DNA of 64,000 nucleotides, taken from the NCBI RefSeq assembly GCF_030532325.1, contig NZ_JAUNLS010000004.1:126039-190038 (forward strand). The letters run 5' to 3'. Position numbers and translations under genes: made by a program. This DNA is from Corynebacterium sp. (GTDB lineage Bacteria; Actinomycetota; Actinomycetes; Mycobacteriales; Mycobacteriaceae). This document shows positions 29,168 to 38,092 of this stretch, one piece after another. The notes beneath the pieces are model-generated. The model made no database searches, was not told where the DNA came from, and saw nothing but the letters and a program-made list of their open reading frames with translations. The number at the start of each line of letters is the position of its first letter. Positions within the stretch are counted from its first letter, which is position 1.

Positions 29168-31252
29168 ATGGCTTTTGCTGCTGAACATCCCGTCCTGCCC
29201 ACCTCCGAACACCGCCCGGTAGGAGAGGTCGTTCGCCGCTCCGCGGAATTCAAAGTCGAGTCCGAGTACGAGCCCGCCGGCGACCAACCCAAGGCGATCG
29301 CCGAGCTCGACGAGCGCCTACGCCGCGGCGAGCGCGACGTCGTGCTCATGGGCGCTACCGGTACCGGTAAGTCCGCCACGGCGGCCTGGCTCATCGAAAA
29401 GCAGCAGCGCCCCACGCTGGTCATGGCGCCGAACAAGACCCTCGCAGCCCAGCTGGCCAACGAGCTGCGCCAGCTGTTGCCCCACAACGCGGTGGAGTAC
29501 TTCGTGTCCTACTACGACTACTACCAACCCGAGGCCTACATCGCGCAGACGGATACCTACATCGAGAAGGATTCCTCCATCAACGAGGATGTCGAGCGCC
29601 TGCGCCACTCGGCCACCTCGGCGCTGCTCTCGCGTCGCGACGTTGTCGTGGTCTCCTCCGTGTCCTGCATCTACGGCCTGGGTACGCCGCAGTCCTACCT
29701 GGACCGCTCGGTGGTGCTGCGCGAGGGCGATGAGATCGACCGTGATCAGTTCCTCCGCCTGCTGGTGGACATCCAGTACGAGCGCAATGACGTGGGCTTT
29801 ACCCGCGGAACCTTCCGCGTCAAGGGCGACACCGTGGACATCATCCCGGCCTACGAGGAGCGTGCGGTGCGCATCGAGTTCTTCGGCGACGACGTGGACG
29901 AGCTCTACTACATTCACCCGGTGACTGGCGACGTCCTCGAGCAAGTCGACGAGCTGCGCATCTTCCCGGCCACCCACTACGTCGCGGGCCCGGAGCGCAT
30001 GGCCAAGGCTGTGGAGGACATCAAGGAGGAGCTGGTCGAGCGTCTGGCGGATCTGGAAAACCGTGGCAAGCTGCTCGAGGCCCAGCGCCTGCGCATGCGC
30101 ACGGAATACGATCTGGAGATGATCGAGCAGGTGGGTTTCTGCTCGGGCATCGAGAACTACTCGCGCCACGTCGACGGGCGCCCGGCTGGCTCCGCTCCGG
30201 CGACGTTGCTGGATTACTTCCCGGAGGACTTCCTCACCATTATCGACGAGTCCCACGTCACCGTGCCGCAGATCGGCGGCATGTTCGAGGGAGACATGGC
30301 CCGCAAGCGCAACCTGGTCGAGTTTGGCTTCCGCCTGCCCTCGGCCATGGATAACCGCCCGCTGACCTTCGATGAATTCGAAGAGCGCGTGGGCCAGACC
30401 GTGTACATGTCCGCCACCCCGGGTGACTACGAGCTGGCCGCCTCCCAGGGCGAGTTCGTGGAACAGGTCATTCGCCCCACGGGCCTGGTGGATCCCAAGG
30501 TCACGGTCAAGCCCACCAAGGGCCAGATCGACGACCTCATCGACGAGGTCCGCACCCGCACCGAGCGCGACGAGCGCGTCCTGGTGACCACCCTGACCAA
30601 GCGCATGGCCGAGGATCTTACGGACTACCTGCTCGAGCACGGCATCAAGGTGCGCTACCTGCACTCCGATATCGATACCCTGCAGCGCGTGGAGCTGCTG
30701 CGCCAGCTGCGCTTGGGCGAATACGACGTCCTCGTCGGCATCAACCTCCTGCGCGAGGGCCTCGACCTGCCGGAGGTCTCGCTCGTGGCCATCCTCGACG
30801 CGGACAAGGAGGGCTTCCTGCGCTCCACCAAATCCCTCATCCAGACCATTGGCCGCGCCGCGCGCAACGTCTCTGGTGAGGTCATTATGTATGCGGACAA
30901 GATCACTGAGTCCATGGAGGAGGCCATCGAGGAGACTGAGCGACGCCGCGAGAAGCAGATCGCCTACAACACCGAGCACGGTATCGACCCGCAGCCGTTG
31001 CGCAAGAAGATCGCGGACATCCTGGACCAGGTCTACGAGGACGCGGGGGAGGAGTCGGACCCGGCCGCGATCGTCGACAAGCCCGACGTGTCCACCATGG
31101 CTGCTGACGAGGTGCAGAAGCTTATCGACGACCTCACGGCCCAGATGCGCGAAGCCGCTCGCGAGCTCAAGTTCGAGCTGGCCGGGCGTTTGCGCGACGA
31201 AATTGCGGATCTGAAGAAGGAACAGCGCGGCCTCAAGGAAGCGGGCATCTAA
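29168..31252 (+). CDS. uvrB: UvrABC system protein B
   Basis: Damage-verifying helicase-like subunit of nucleotide excision repair, 694 aa. Walker A is [10 protein letters not shown] (about 59), the beta-hairpin motif [10 protein letters not shown] (about 115) and the DEAD-like box IDESH (about 358). Helicase motif VI appears in [11 protein letters not shown] (about 557), and the C-terminal UVR domain (about 655-690) binds UvrA/UvrC. uvrA lies 8.6 kb downstream. No clear LexA site is visible just upstream. Confidence 0.97.
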   Translation: MAFAAEHPVLPTSEHRPVGEVVRRSAEFKVESEYEPAGDQPKAIAELDERLRRGERDVVLMGATGTGKSATAAWLIEKQQRPTLVMAPNKTLAAQLANELRQLLPHNAVEYFVSYYDYYQPEAYIAQTDTYIEKDSSINEDVERLRHSATSALLSRRDVVVVSSVSCIYGLGTPQSYLDRSVVLREGDEIDRDQFLRLLVDIQYERNDVGFTRGTFRVKGDTVDIIPAYEERAVRIEFFGDDVDELYYIHPVTGDVLEQVDELRIFPATHYVAGPERMAKAVEDIKEELVERLADLENRGKLLEAQRLRMRTEYDLEMIEQVGFCSGIENYSRHVDGRPAGSAPATLLDYFPEDFLTIIDESHVTVPQIGGMFEGDMARKRNLVEFGFRLPSAMDNRPLTFDEFEERVGQTVYMSATPGDYELAASQGEFVEQVIRPTGLVDPKVTVKPTKGQIDDLIDEVRTRTERDERVLVTTLTKRMAEDLTDYLLEHGIKVRYLHSDIDTLQRVELLRQLRLGEYDVLVGINLLREGLDLPEVSLVAILDADKEGFLRSTKSLIQTIGRAARNVSGEVIMYADKITESMEEAIEETERRREKQIAYNTEHGIDPQPLRKKIADILDQVYEDAGEESDPAAIVDKPDVSTMAADEVQKLIDDLTAQMREAARELKFELAGRLRDEIADLKKEQRGLKEAGI

Positions 31253-31318
31253 CCGCTGTACCATCGCAGATTAGTTTCGTGCCATACTTGTACTGTTTGG
31301 AAAAATCGAAGGAGAACA

Positions 31319-31768
31319 ATGCTTAGCTATAACGTGATTGCTGTGGGAACCGATGGCTCTCCGACCTCCCTGCGCGCTGTCCAGGCGGCGGCATCCATGG
31401 CGCGGGTCTACGACGCCAAACTCATCATCATGTCCGCGTTCTACAACCACTCCGGCTCCATGCTCGGCGCGCCGAACGCGGAGGACGCCCGCGTTCCCGT
31501 CGTGAGCGAGGAGATGTCGGAGAACTTCCTCAACAACGCGGCGGAGATTGCCAACAAGGAGGGTGCGCAGCACATCGAGGTCATCGCCAAGTCCGGCGAC
31601 CCAGTCAAGGCTCTGCTCGAGATTGCGGAGGACTACAACGCTGACCTCTTCGTCGTGGGTAACAAGGGCCTACACTCCGTGCGCGGCCGCGTCTTTGGCT
31701 CTGTGGCTACGGAGCTGACCCGCAAGGCGCACTGCGACGTCGTGGTGGTCAACACAACCGAAGCCTAG
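31319..31768 (+). CDS. Universal stress protein
   Basis: Single-domain UspA-family protein, 149 aa. It begins YNVIAVGTDGSPTSLRAV and ends with the ATP-binding pattern GNKG-x9-GS (GNKGLHSVRGRVFGS, about residues 121-135), so it is of the nucleotide-binding class. AAGGAG lies five bases before the ATG. A second, more distant copy follows at 31948; the two probably arose by duplication but each has its own leader. Confidence 0.92.
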   Translation: MLSYNVIAVGTDGSPTSLRAVQAAASMARVYDAKLIIMSAFYNHSGSMLGAPNAEDARVPVVSEEMSENFLNNAAEIANKEGAQHIEVIAKSGDPVKALLEIAEDYNADLFVVGNKGLHSVRGRVFGSVATELTRKAHCDVVVVNTTEA

Positions 31769-31947
31769 GAGTGCCTGGAGTCATGGGCACAGTGTGGGCC
31801 TAGCGGTTAGGCTCGCCACAACCGGGCGTCATCCTCTGCTTTGCTGCCAGCTGGTTGTTAGACTTGCTGGTACGTAAAATTGCACACAAATTTCTTCTTG
31901 GTCATTGAGAGTTCCGGGGCCGCACGGGCCCCTGAAGAAAGGTCATC

Positions 31948-32388
31948 ATGAGCGATTACAACAAGATCGTGGTCGGCACCGACGGTTCCAAGTCCTCCCT
32001 CCTGGCAGTGGAGCGCGCCGCCAAGATCGCCGCAGCCTTCGATGCCACCCTCATCATCGGCTGCGCTTACTACGAGAACCAGGAGCAGGCTTCCAAGACC
32101 CTGCGCCAGGATTCCGTCACCATTCTGGGCGATGAAAAGGCGAAGGCTAACCTGGAGGCCGGCAAGGAGCACGCCCAGCAGTTCGGCGCCACCAAGGTGG
32201 AGACCGCCGTGCGCCCGGGCACCCCGGTGCAGGCCCTGATGTCCATTGTCAACGACAACAAGGCTGACCTGCTCATCGTGGGTAACCGCGGCATCAACTC
32301 GCTGACTGGCCGCCTGCTGGGCTCCGTGCCGGCTGACGTTGCTCGCCAGTCCGATTGCGACGTCATGATCGTTCACACCGTGAACTAA
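31948..32388 (+). CDS. Universal stress protein
   Basis: A 146-aa UspA-family protein with an intact ATP-binding motif GNRGINSLTGRLLGS (about 119-133). It begins YNKIVVGTDGSKSSLLAV, close to the N-terminus of its upstream neighbour. A GC hairpin GGGGCC-GCACG-GGCCCC (31915-31931) sits just before the AGAAAGG binding site and could influence translation. A strong terminator follows. Confidence 0.92.
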   Translation: MSDYNKIVVGTDGSKSSLLAVERAAKIAAAFDATLIIGCAYYENQEQASKTLRQDSVTILGDEKAKANLEAGKEHAQQFGATKVETAVRPGTPVQALMSIVNDNKADLLIVGNRGINSLTGRLLGSVPADVARQSDCDVMIVHTVN

Positions 32389-32409
32389 ATCTGCGCTCTC
32401 GCGGTGCTT

Positions 32410-32450
32410 AAGGTGCCATACCCTTCGGGGTGTGGCGCCTTTTCTGTTTT
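32410..32450 (+). terminator. Intrinsic terminator with TTCG tetraloop
   Basis: A 14-bp stem (two G-U pairs) from 32410 to 32441 closed by the stable CCC-TTCG-GGG tetraloop and followed by a T-rich tail (TTTCTGTTTT). Confidence 0.92.
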
Positions 32451-32452
32451 CT

Positions 32453-32728
32453 GGGGGGCTTGTGTTGGGCTGCTGGGGTGGCTTTAAGGGTTTGCGGGCT
32501 TTCGGGTTTGTGTGGGGACGCTGGGCGGTTGGGGCGTTCGCGGTATACGGGGTTCACGGGGGTTACGGTCTAAATCGAACTTTTCCGTTTTCAGTGTGTG
32601 TTCGATAAGGGGGCCGTCGTTGTGCGGTGTAGCGGTGGGGTGCGGCGAAGCCGCGGCGATGTCCGGGCGCTATGTTCTAATGAAAGATTGACGCTCTATG
32701 CGGGTAGCAAAAATATTCGAAATGGGGG
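32453..32728. other. G/T-skewed non-coding region before the HNH gene
   Basis: About 275 nt with no gene. The plus strand from about 32453 to 32570 is strikingly rich in G and T with many GGG runs. An inverted repeat ATCGAAC (32574-32580) / GTTCGAT (32600-32606) has a 19-nt spacer. The following tract returns to mixed composition. Confidence 0.6.
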
Positions 32729-32756
32729 TTGACGGGCGGGTGAGTGAAGTTATAAT
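32729..32756 (+). promoter_or_regulatory. Near-consensus promoter of the HNH gene
   Basis: TTGACG (32729-32734), 16-nt spacer, TATAAT (32751-32756). This is unusually close to the sigma-A consensus for this genome. The start codon is 34 nt downstream of the -10. Confidence 0.75.
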
Positions 32757-32790
32757 AGAACACGTAAGCGAACGGTAAAAGGGGGTGACC

Positions 32791-34491
32791 ATGAGCGATA
32801 AGCACGACCGCATCAACGCACTACTAGCTACGGCGTCGAAGGCGCTGTCGGGGCTCTATGACCTCATGCAGGAACCCTCCGATGTTTATTTTGGGCGAGT
32901 GCGCGAAGGTTTTGAGGCCTTCGAGGCGATGCAGTCTCACAAGGGGATTGTCGATGCCGCATTCGCCTTCATTGCGGAGAGGGATGACGCCGGCCGTCAC
33001 GTGAACTCTTCCAAAGCCGTGGATTATCTAGAGAAGCGCCTGGGCATTCCGTACCAAGAAGCCCAAGCCCGGTTGGATGCCGGCCGCAAGCTCTTCGGTG
33101 CGGTTGATGACGTCATCGGCGGGCCAACGCCAGAAGCCGAGCCTGCCCCAGAGGCAGATGCAGATCAGAACGCGGCGGACCAGGCTGATGCGGAGGCGGC
33201 GTCCGAGGAGGAGCGCGTCCGCGCCGAGCGCGAGAAGGCCGAGCAGGAAAGGAGGGAGCGCGAGGAAGCCGAGCGTAGAGAGCGCGAACGCGAAGCCGAG
33301 CGGAAGCGGCGTGAAGAGCTGCTGCGCAAGCCGTTGCCGCCGCACCTGCTGAAGCTCATCGAGGACGAGCTGCGCAACCTCAACGAGGGCGCAACACCGG
33401 GCCCGGCAGAGCTGCGTGAGCAAGCGACGTACAAGGCCCACGTGCTCAGTCCGCTGGAGCTTAGGCAGTGGTTGCGCGACGCAGTGCGCCAGGCCAATAA
33501 GTCCACGCGAGGAGTGTTGGGCAATGCTCTGCGCAAGCGCTTCTTGAAGGCGTCGCGGCCAGACCAGGATGGCGGCATGTGGGTGTCTGGCTACTTGGAG
33601 CCGGGTGCTGCAGCCATGTTCAAGGCCATCTTCGCGCCCGGCAAGCTTGCCACCCTTAACCCGCAGGATGCGCAGGACGATACGCGTACTTATGGGCAGC
33701 GCATGGCGGACCACCTCTCGGTTGTCCTGTCTACCTTCCTTCACGAGCTGCAGGATAAGACCACCGGCGCCGGCCGTGGCGTGGGCTCCATATTGGTGGC
33801 GGCCACCCTCGATGAGCTGGAGGGGGTCAATGAGCACACACGCTTTGCCACCAATGTGGGCGTTGAGCTCTCAGCACTCGACGTGCTGCGCTTGGTGCTG
33901 GCTGAGAATGACCTCTTCTGCCTGGTTGACCGCAACGGGCATCCCCTGGACATGGGATACACCAAGCGGAAGGCCACCGTGTGGCAAAAGTTAGCCCTAG
34001 CAGCAAAGGAGCTGGTGTGCTCCCACGAAGGATGCGATAAGCCGTGGACGGAATGCGATGTTCACCACGTGCTGGCGTGGGCGCAGGGCGGGCCGACTAA
34101 CTTAGCCAACCTCACCCTGCTGTGCCGTGGCCATCATTCCGATAACAATGACCAGAGGGACGGCTATCGCAACATGGGCCACGCCGAGCGTGACCCAGAG
34201 ACGGGTCGCGTCGGGTTTGCCGCCCCAGGAGAGCCACTACGCTTCAATGAGTCGCCGACGGCGCAGAAAGCACCGGGGCGCAGGGCTGCACAGAAGGCGG
34301 CAGCAAAGGCGGCAGAGAAAGTGGCCAGCAAGGCTGCGGAGGATTCAGCGGAGATGGCTGCTTCGACAGCGGCAGAGAAGCCGCCGGAGAAAACGCCGGA
34401 GAACATGGGTGGGAAGGGGCCGAAGAACTCGGCGGGGCCACCCACCGGGAAGGGCTCTGACGGGGAACCACCACCCACGGCAGCCGCCTAG
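32791..34491 (+). CDS. HNH endonuclease signature protein with DUF222 (13E12-like)
   Basis: The 566 aa have an N-terminal helical region, then a highly charged Glu/Arg coiled coil (about residues 135-185), a DUF222-type middle (about 190-390) and a Cys/His HNH motif: CSHEGCDKPWTECDVHHV...CRGHH (about 410-450). The last 90 residues are an Ala/Lys/Glu/Pro low-complexity tail. ATG 32791 with AAAAGGGGG upstream. DUF222/HNH genes are multicopy in corynebacteria and mycobacteria; nuclease activity and role are mostly untested. The flanks are repeat-bearing and loosely packed, suggesting an acquired or mobile-like gene. Confidence 0.85.
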   Translation: MSDKHDRINALLATASKALSGLYDLMQEPSDVYFGRVREGFEAFEAMQSHKGIVDAAFAFIAERDDAGRHVNSSKAVDYLEKRLGIPYQEAQARLDAGRKLFGAVDDVIGGPTPEAEPAPEADADQNAADQADAEAASEEERVRAEREKAEQERREREEAERREREREAERKRREELLRKPLPPHLLKLIEDELRNLNEGATPGPAELREQATYKAHVLSPLELRQWLRDAVRQANKSTRGVLGNALRKRFLKASRPDQDGGMWVSGYLEPGAAAMFKAIFAPGKLATLNPQDAQDDTRTYGQRMADHLSVVLSTFLHELQDKTTGAGRGVGSILVAATLDELEGVNEHTRFATNVGVELSALDVLRLVLAENDLFCLVDRNGHPLDMGYTKRKATVWQKLALAAKELVCSHEGCDKPWTECDVHHVLAWAQGGPTNLANLTLLCRGHHSDNNDQRDGYRNMGHAERDPETGRVGFAAPGEPLRFNESPTAQKAPGRRAAQKAAAKAAEKVASKAAEDSAEMAASTAAEKPPEKTPENMGGKGPKNSAGPPTGKGSDGEPPPTAAA

Positions 34492-34609
34492 CAGGAAAGC
34501 GGCCTTAAGGCAGGGGAAGCGATAGGGCGCGCGACATGAGCGGCGCAGGGCAAGCAGTCACGCCGGGGCACCCGTGTGCCGCGGGGTGAAATGCGCGCAC
34601 TTCTTAATA

Positions 34610-34635
34610 TGCACGCTGTGGTGTGCACGCTGTGG
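34610..34635 (+). repeat. Short direct repeat downstream of the HNH gene
   Basis: TGCACGCTGTGG occurs at 34610-34621 and again at 34624-34635, 14-nt period, in the gap between convergent genes. Confidence 0.7.
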
Positions 34636-34688
34636 AGACAACGAGACTACGTTGGTAGAGGTTGAACGCGATGCGCGCAACACAAGGA

Positions 34689-35705
34689 TTAGAGCTCGAT
34701 ACCCTGCGCCCGGAACTCGGCGGCCAGCTCGTCGCCGGTGGCTCCCTGGATCAGCGGGATGGTGTAGTTGCCCTCCTCGTTGGCGGAGGCCAGCGGGGAC
34801 AGCGAGCCGTGGGAGAGCAGCTGCTCCTGTGGGGAGAGGTTGCGGATGGCCACCGCCGCGATGCGGTCGGGATGCTCGTTGGCTGCGTCGCCGTAGGTGA
34901 GCGGGTCGTGCTGGCCGTCGTCGCCCACGAGCAGCCATTTGAACGCGGGGAAAGCGATAAACAGGTTGCGCAGCTGCACGCGCTTGTGCTCCTGGCCGTT
35001 GCGGAAGAGTCCGGTGGGGGTGGGTCCCCAGTCCGTGAGCAACAACGGCCCGCGTGGGAAACCGTGTTCTTCCATGAAGCTGACCAAAGTGTCATAGGTG
35101 TTCCACGCGCCGGTAGAGAGATAGAAGAAGGGCATGTCCGGATTCTCTGTGAGCAGTTGGCGGTAGAAACGGGCCATGCCCTCGACGGGCTGGCGGGTGT
35201 TGGTGCGCTTGACCCAGGAGTTCCACGCCGCAGTGGCCGCGCGCGGCAGCCAGGTGACCATGATGGTGTCATCGATATCGCTGACCACGCCGGTGGTGGT
35301 GTTCTCACCCACGATGAGCACCTCGGCCGTGCACTCCTCGGCCCCCGGGGCGCGCAGCGTGGCGGTGTGCCAGCCGGGCTCCAAGCCGTGATCGTGAACG
35401 AGGAGATCGATGTAACCGTTGGCGTTGGCGTGCCCGGAGACCGTCCTGTTGCCCACGGTGGCCTCGACCTCCACGTTGCCCACCTGGATGGTGAAGAACT
35501 GGCGGTAGCCGCGCTGTGCCCACGTCTCGGTGTCCGCTGCCTCGGGATTGTGCATGAGCACACGGCCGAGCACGTGGACAAAGTTCTCGTTGCCGTAGCC
35601 GATGTATCCCGTGATGCGCGGTACCCAGCCCCGGGCGCGGGAGCGCCTCAGCGCCTGGGAATTGGTGGCGCGCTCAATCTTGCGAGCAATGTCTGACAGA
35701 CCCAT
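34689..35705 (-). CDS. App1-type phosphatase domain protein (DUF2183)
   Basis: Protein of 338 aa whose C-terminal half is the APP1 (DUF2183) phosphatase domain of the HAD superfamily. The nucleophile motif is VVSDIDDTIMVT (about residues 138-149), the next motif FFYLSTGAWN (about 195), a basic motif HKRVQLRNLF (about 245) and the acidic motif LVGDDGQHD (about 263). Yeast App1 is a phosphatidate phosphatase; the bacterial substrate is unknown. The N-terminal half is beta-rich. A -10-like TAGCCT ends 7 nt before the ATG. Confidence 0.85.
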   Translation of the reverse strand: MGLSDIARKIERATNSQALRRSRARGWVPRITGYIGYGNENFVHVLGRVLMHNPEAADTETWAQRGYRQFFTIQVGNVEVEATVGNRTVSGHANANGYIDLLVHDHGLEPGWHTATLRAPGAEECTAEVLIVGENTTTGVVSDIDDTIMVTWLPRAATAAWNSWVKRTNTRQPVEGMARFYRQLLTENPDMPFFYLSTGAWNTYDTLVSFMEEHGFPRGPLLLTDWGPTPTGLFRNGQEHKRVQLRNLFIAFPAFKWLLVGDDGQHDPLTYGDAANEHPDRIAAVAIRNLSPQEQLLSHGSLSPLASANEEGNYTIPLIQGATGDELAAEFRAQGIEL

Positions 35706-35712
35706 GACAGCC

Positions 35713-35718
35713 AGGCTA
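35713..35718 (-). promoter_or_regulatory. -10 (TAGCCT) of the APP1 gene, leaderless
   Basis: On the minus strand TAGCCT ends 7 nt before ATG 35705, only a few bases from the end of the HelD-like gene. Confidence 0.4.
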
Positions 35719-37929
35719 GCCGAATGTTGCGCTGTAGCGCCCAGCTATCGTCAGCGTCTGAGTTGCACGCGTGATGGCCACGTAGAGATTATGCAGGCCC
35801 TGCGGCGAGGCCTCCACGATGAGATCCGGGTCCACCACGACGACGTGGTCAAACTCGAGGCCCTTGACGGATTCCACCGAGTCTGCGGTGATGACCGCGT
35901 GGAGCCTGCCATCCTCATCAGTGAAGGTGCCGGGATTAAGGCCGGTGGCGTCGTCGGTCCAGGCGACCTCGGCGCCATCGCGGATGGCGGTGGCCGGGGT
36001 GGCCTCCGGGTTGATCTCCTCCAAGAGCTCGTTGGCCAGCGTGGTCACCGGCTGCGGGGTGCGGTAGTTGACGGTGAGCTCGTGGTGGCGGAAGCGCGCG
36101 CCGACGAAGGGCTCGAGGGTCTCCGACCAGTCATCCACGCCGGCCGGCGAGCCCGTCTGGGCGGTGTCGCCCACCAAGGTCATCCAGCGGTTGGGGCTTC
36201 GGCGAAAGAGCATGCGCCATTCCATGGGAGTCAACTCTTGCGCCTCGTCGACGATGACGTGCCCGTAAGCCCAGGTGTAATCTGCCTGCGCGCGCTGCGC
36301 GGTGGAGCGCTGATCCCGCACCTCGTGGCGGCGCGCCAAGTGCTCGGCATCGATGACGTCGTGGGCAGAGAGGATCTCGGCTTCGAACATGTCGTCGTCG
36401 TTATCGGTGGAGTCCGAGGAGCTCAGGATGTCAAGCGCATCCTCGGCCTCGGCCACCTGCTCGCGCCACTGGCGCTGCTCGGCCTCGCGTTGGGCGTCGG
36501 GATCCGGCATGCCGATGAGGACCGCGAGCTCGTCGAGAAGCGCGGCGTCCGAGGCTGTCCACGCTTCACCGTCAGCGCGGTAGAGCGCCTCGCGGGTGTC
36601 GTCGTCGTAGCCGCGGGCGGCGGAGTCGATGCGGGAATCGTCGGAAAGCAATGCAGAGAGCACCTCGGTGGGGCTCAGCTGCGGCCAGAACTCCTCGATG
36701 AGCTCGGTGACCGCGGGCTCCTCACTGAGATCGTCGTGAAGCTGATCCACGTCCGCGCGAGAGAGCAGGTTGGATCCGCCCAGCGGATCGGCGCCGATGC
36801 GCTCGGCCATCTGCTGCGCCAAGGACTCCGTGAGGTGCTCGGCAAAGATGGCCTGGGCATCATTGTGCGGTTTGCGCGAGCGCCGTGCCCGCGTGCGCGC
36901 GGCCTTGACCATCTCGGGCGTGACCTCAAGCTGCAGGCTGTCGATGCGCAGGGTGAGGGGCTCCTCGGGCAGGCGCTGGTAGTCCTTGACCGCGGTCCCC
37001 ATGATCTCCACCATGGCCGCCGACCCCTTGATCTCGCGGCCGGCCAGGGACTCCTCGGCCACCGGAGTCATGCCGGGGAAGAGAGTGCCGATGGTGGAGA
37101 GCACCACGCCGGTCTCGCCCAGCTCGGGCAGGACGCGGGAGATGTAGTCGAGGAAGGTGCGGTTGGGGCCGACGATGAGCACGCCCGTCGAGGCGAGCTG
37201 TTCGCGGTGCGTGTAGAGCAGGTAGGCCACGCGGTGCAGGGCGACGGCCGTCTTGCCCGTGCCGGGCCCGCCTTCGACCACCATGACGCCGCGGGTGTTA
37301 TCGCGGATGATCTCGTCCTGCTCGCGCTGAATGGTGTCGACGATAGAGGCCATGTGGCCGGTGCGCGCCCGGTTCAGTGCCCGGGTAAGCGCGGACTCGC
37401 TGGCCACACTGGAGTCTTCCGCGATGGTCTCGCCGATGAGGACCTCGTCGTGGATGTCCGTCACCGTGCGGCCGGTGGTACGGATATGGCGGCGCACGTG
37501 CACGCCCTCAGGCTGGGCAGTGGTGGCCAGGTAGAAGGGCCGGGCCATGGGGGCGCGCCAATCCAGCAGCAGGGTGCGGTAGTCATCCTCGCGGGCGTCG
37601 AGGCCCATGCGCCCGATGTAGCGGCGGTCCAGGCCCTCCTCGGTGGGGTTATCGCCTGGGGCGTCGATATCGATGCGGCCGAAGACGAGGCCCACCTGGG
37701 CCAGGTTGAGGCGGTCGAGCTTTGCCTGCAGGCCGTGGTATTCCGTTTCGCGGCGGACGAGGGCGTCGGCGTCAGGAGTGTGCGGATCCACCTGTGCCTG
37801 GACCTCGTTCAGGCGGCGCTGCGCGGTGTCCACCTCGGCGTCGAGGCGCTCAAAAAGCCCATCGACGTAGGCCTGCTCGGCGCGGATTTCCGCGTCTTGG
37901 GACTGCGAACCGGGGGTTGATTCAGTCAA
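35716..37929 (-). CDS. HelD-like RNA polymerase-associated helicase (UvrD superfamily 1)
   Basis: Superfamily 1 ATPase of 737 aa, of the HelD/HelR class that pries stalled RNA polymerase off DNA. An N-terminal coiled coil (about 10-70, AEQAYVDGLFERLDAEVDTAQRR region) matches the HelD arm that enters the secondary channel. Walker A is EGGPGTGKTAVALHR (about 220) and Walker B VIVDEAQELTPMEW (about 560), with a C-terminal motif YVAITRATQTLTI. The likely start is TTG 37929 with AAGGAACG upstream; no closer ATG exists. Related HelR proteins give rifamycin tolerance in mycobacteria and Streptomyces, which is inference here. Confidence 0.85.
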   Translation of the reverse strand: MTESTPGSQSQDAEIRAEQAYVDGLFERLDAEVDTAQRRLNEVQAQVDPHTPDADALVRRETEYHGLQAKLDRLNLAQVGLVFGRIDIDAPGDNPTEEGLDRRYIGRMGLDAREDDYRTLLLDWRAPMARPFYLATTAQPEGVHVRRHIRTTGRTVTDIHDEVLIGETIAEDSSVASESALTRALNRARTGHMASIVDTIQREQDEIIRDNTRGVMVVEGGPGTGKTAVALHRVAYLLYTHREQLASTGVLIVGPNRTFLDYISRVLPELGETGVVLSTIGTLFPGMTPVAEESLAGREIKGSAAMVEIMGTAVKDYQRLPEEPLTLRIDSLQLEVTPEMVKAARTRARRSRKPHNDAQAIFAEHLTESLAQQMAERIGADPLGGSNLLSRADVDQLHDDLSEEPAVTELIEEFWPQLSPTEVLSALLSDDSRIDSAARGYDDDTREALYRADGEAWTASDAALLDELAVLIGMPDPDAQREAEQRQWREQVAEAEDALDILSSSDSTDNDDDMFEAEILSAHDVIDAEHLARRHEVRDQRSTAQRAQADYTWAYGHVIVDEAQELTPMEWRMLFRRSPNRWMTLVGDTAQTGSPAGVDDWSETLEPFVGARFRHHELTVNYRTPQPVTTLANELLEEINPEATPATAIRDGAEVAWTDDATGLNPGTFTDEDGRLHAVITADSVESVKGLEFDHVVVVDPDLIVEASPQGLHNLYVAITRATQTLTIAGRYSATFG

Positions 37930-38010
37930 CGACGTTCCTTCTGTGCAGCTGAGATGTAAGTCTGAGAATGCGAGTGATGCATGCTTGGATAGGGCATTAA
38001 TGAAAAATGA

Positions 38011-38040
38011 CAACGGCCCAGCTTAGTAGCTGGACCGTTG
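38011..38040 (-). terminator. Terminator after the DoxX-like gene
   Basis: CAACGG-C-CCAGCT/AGCTGG-A-CCGTTG hairpin. On the minus strand it is followed by TCATTTTT, ending the DoxX-like transcript before the HelD-like gene. Confidence 0.8.
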
Positions 38041-38092
38041 CGTGTCAGTTCCGTGAATCTTGCGTCACGGCCGCGGTGAGGTGACCGGAAGA

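Noticed and set aside
32791-34491. HNH/DUF222 gene as part of an anti-phage system
   Set aside because: It stands alone with no partner gene; family members are common multicopy genes without shown defence role.
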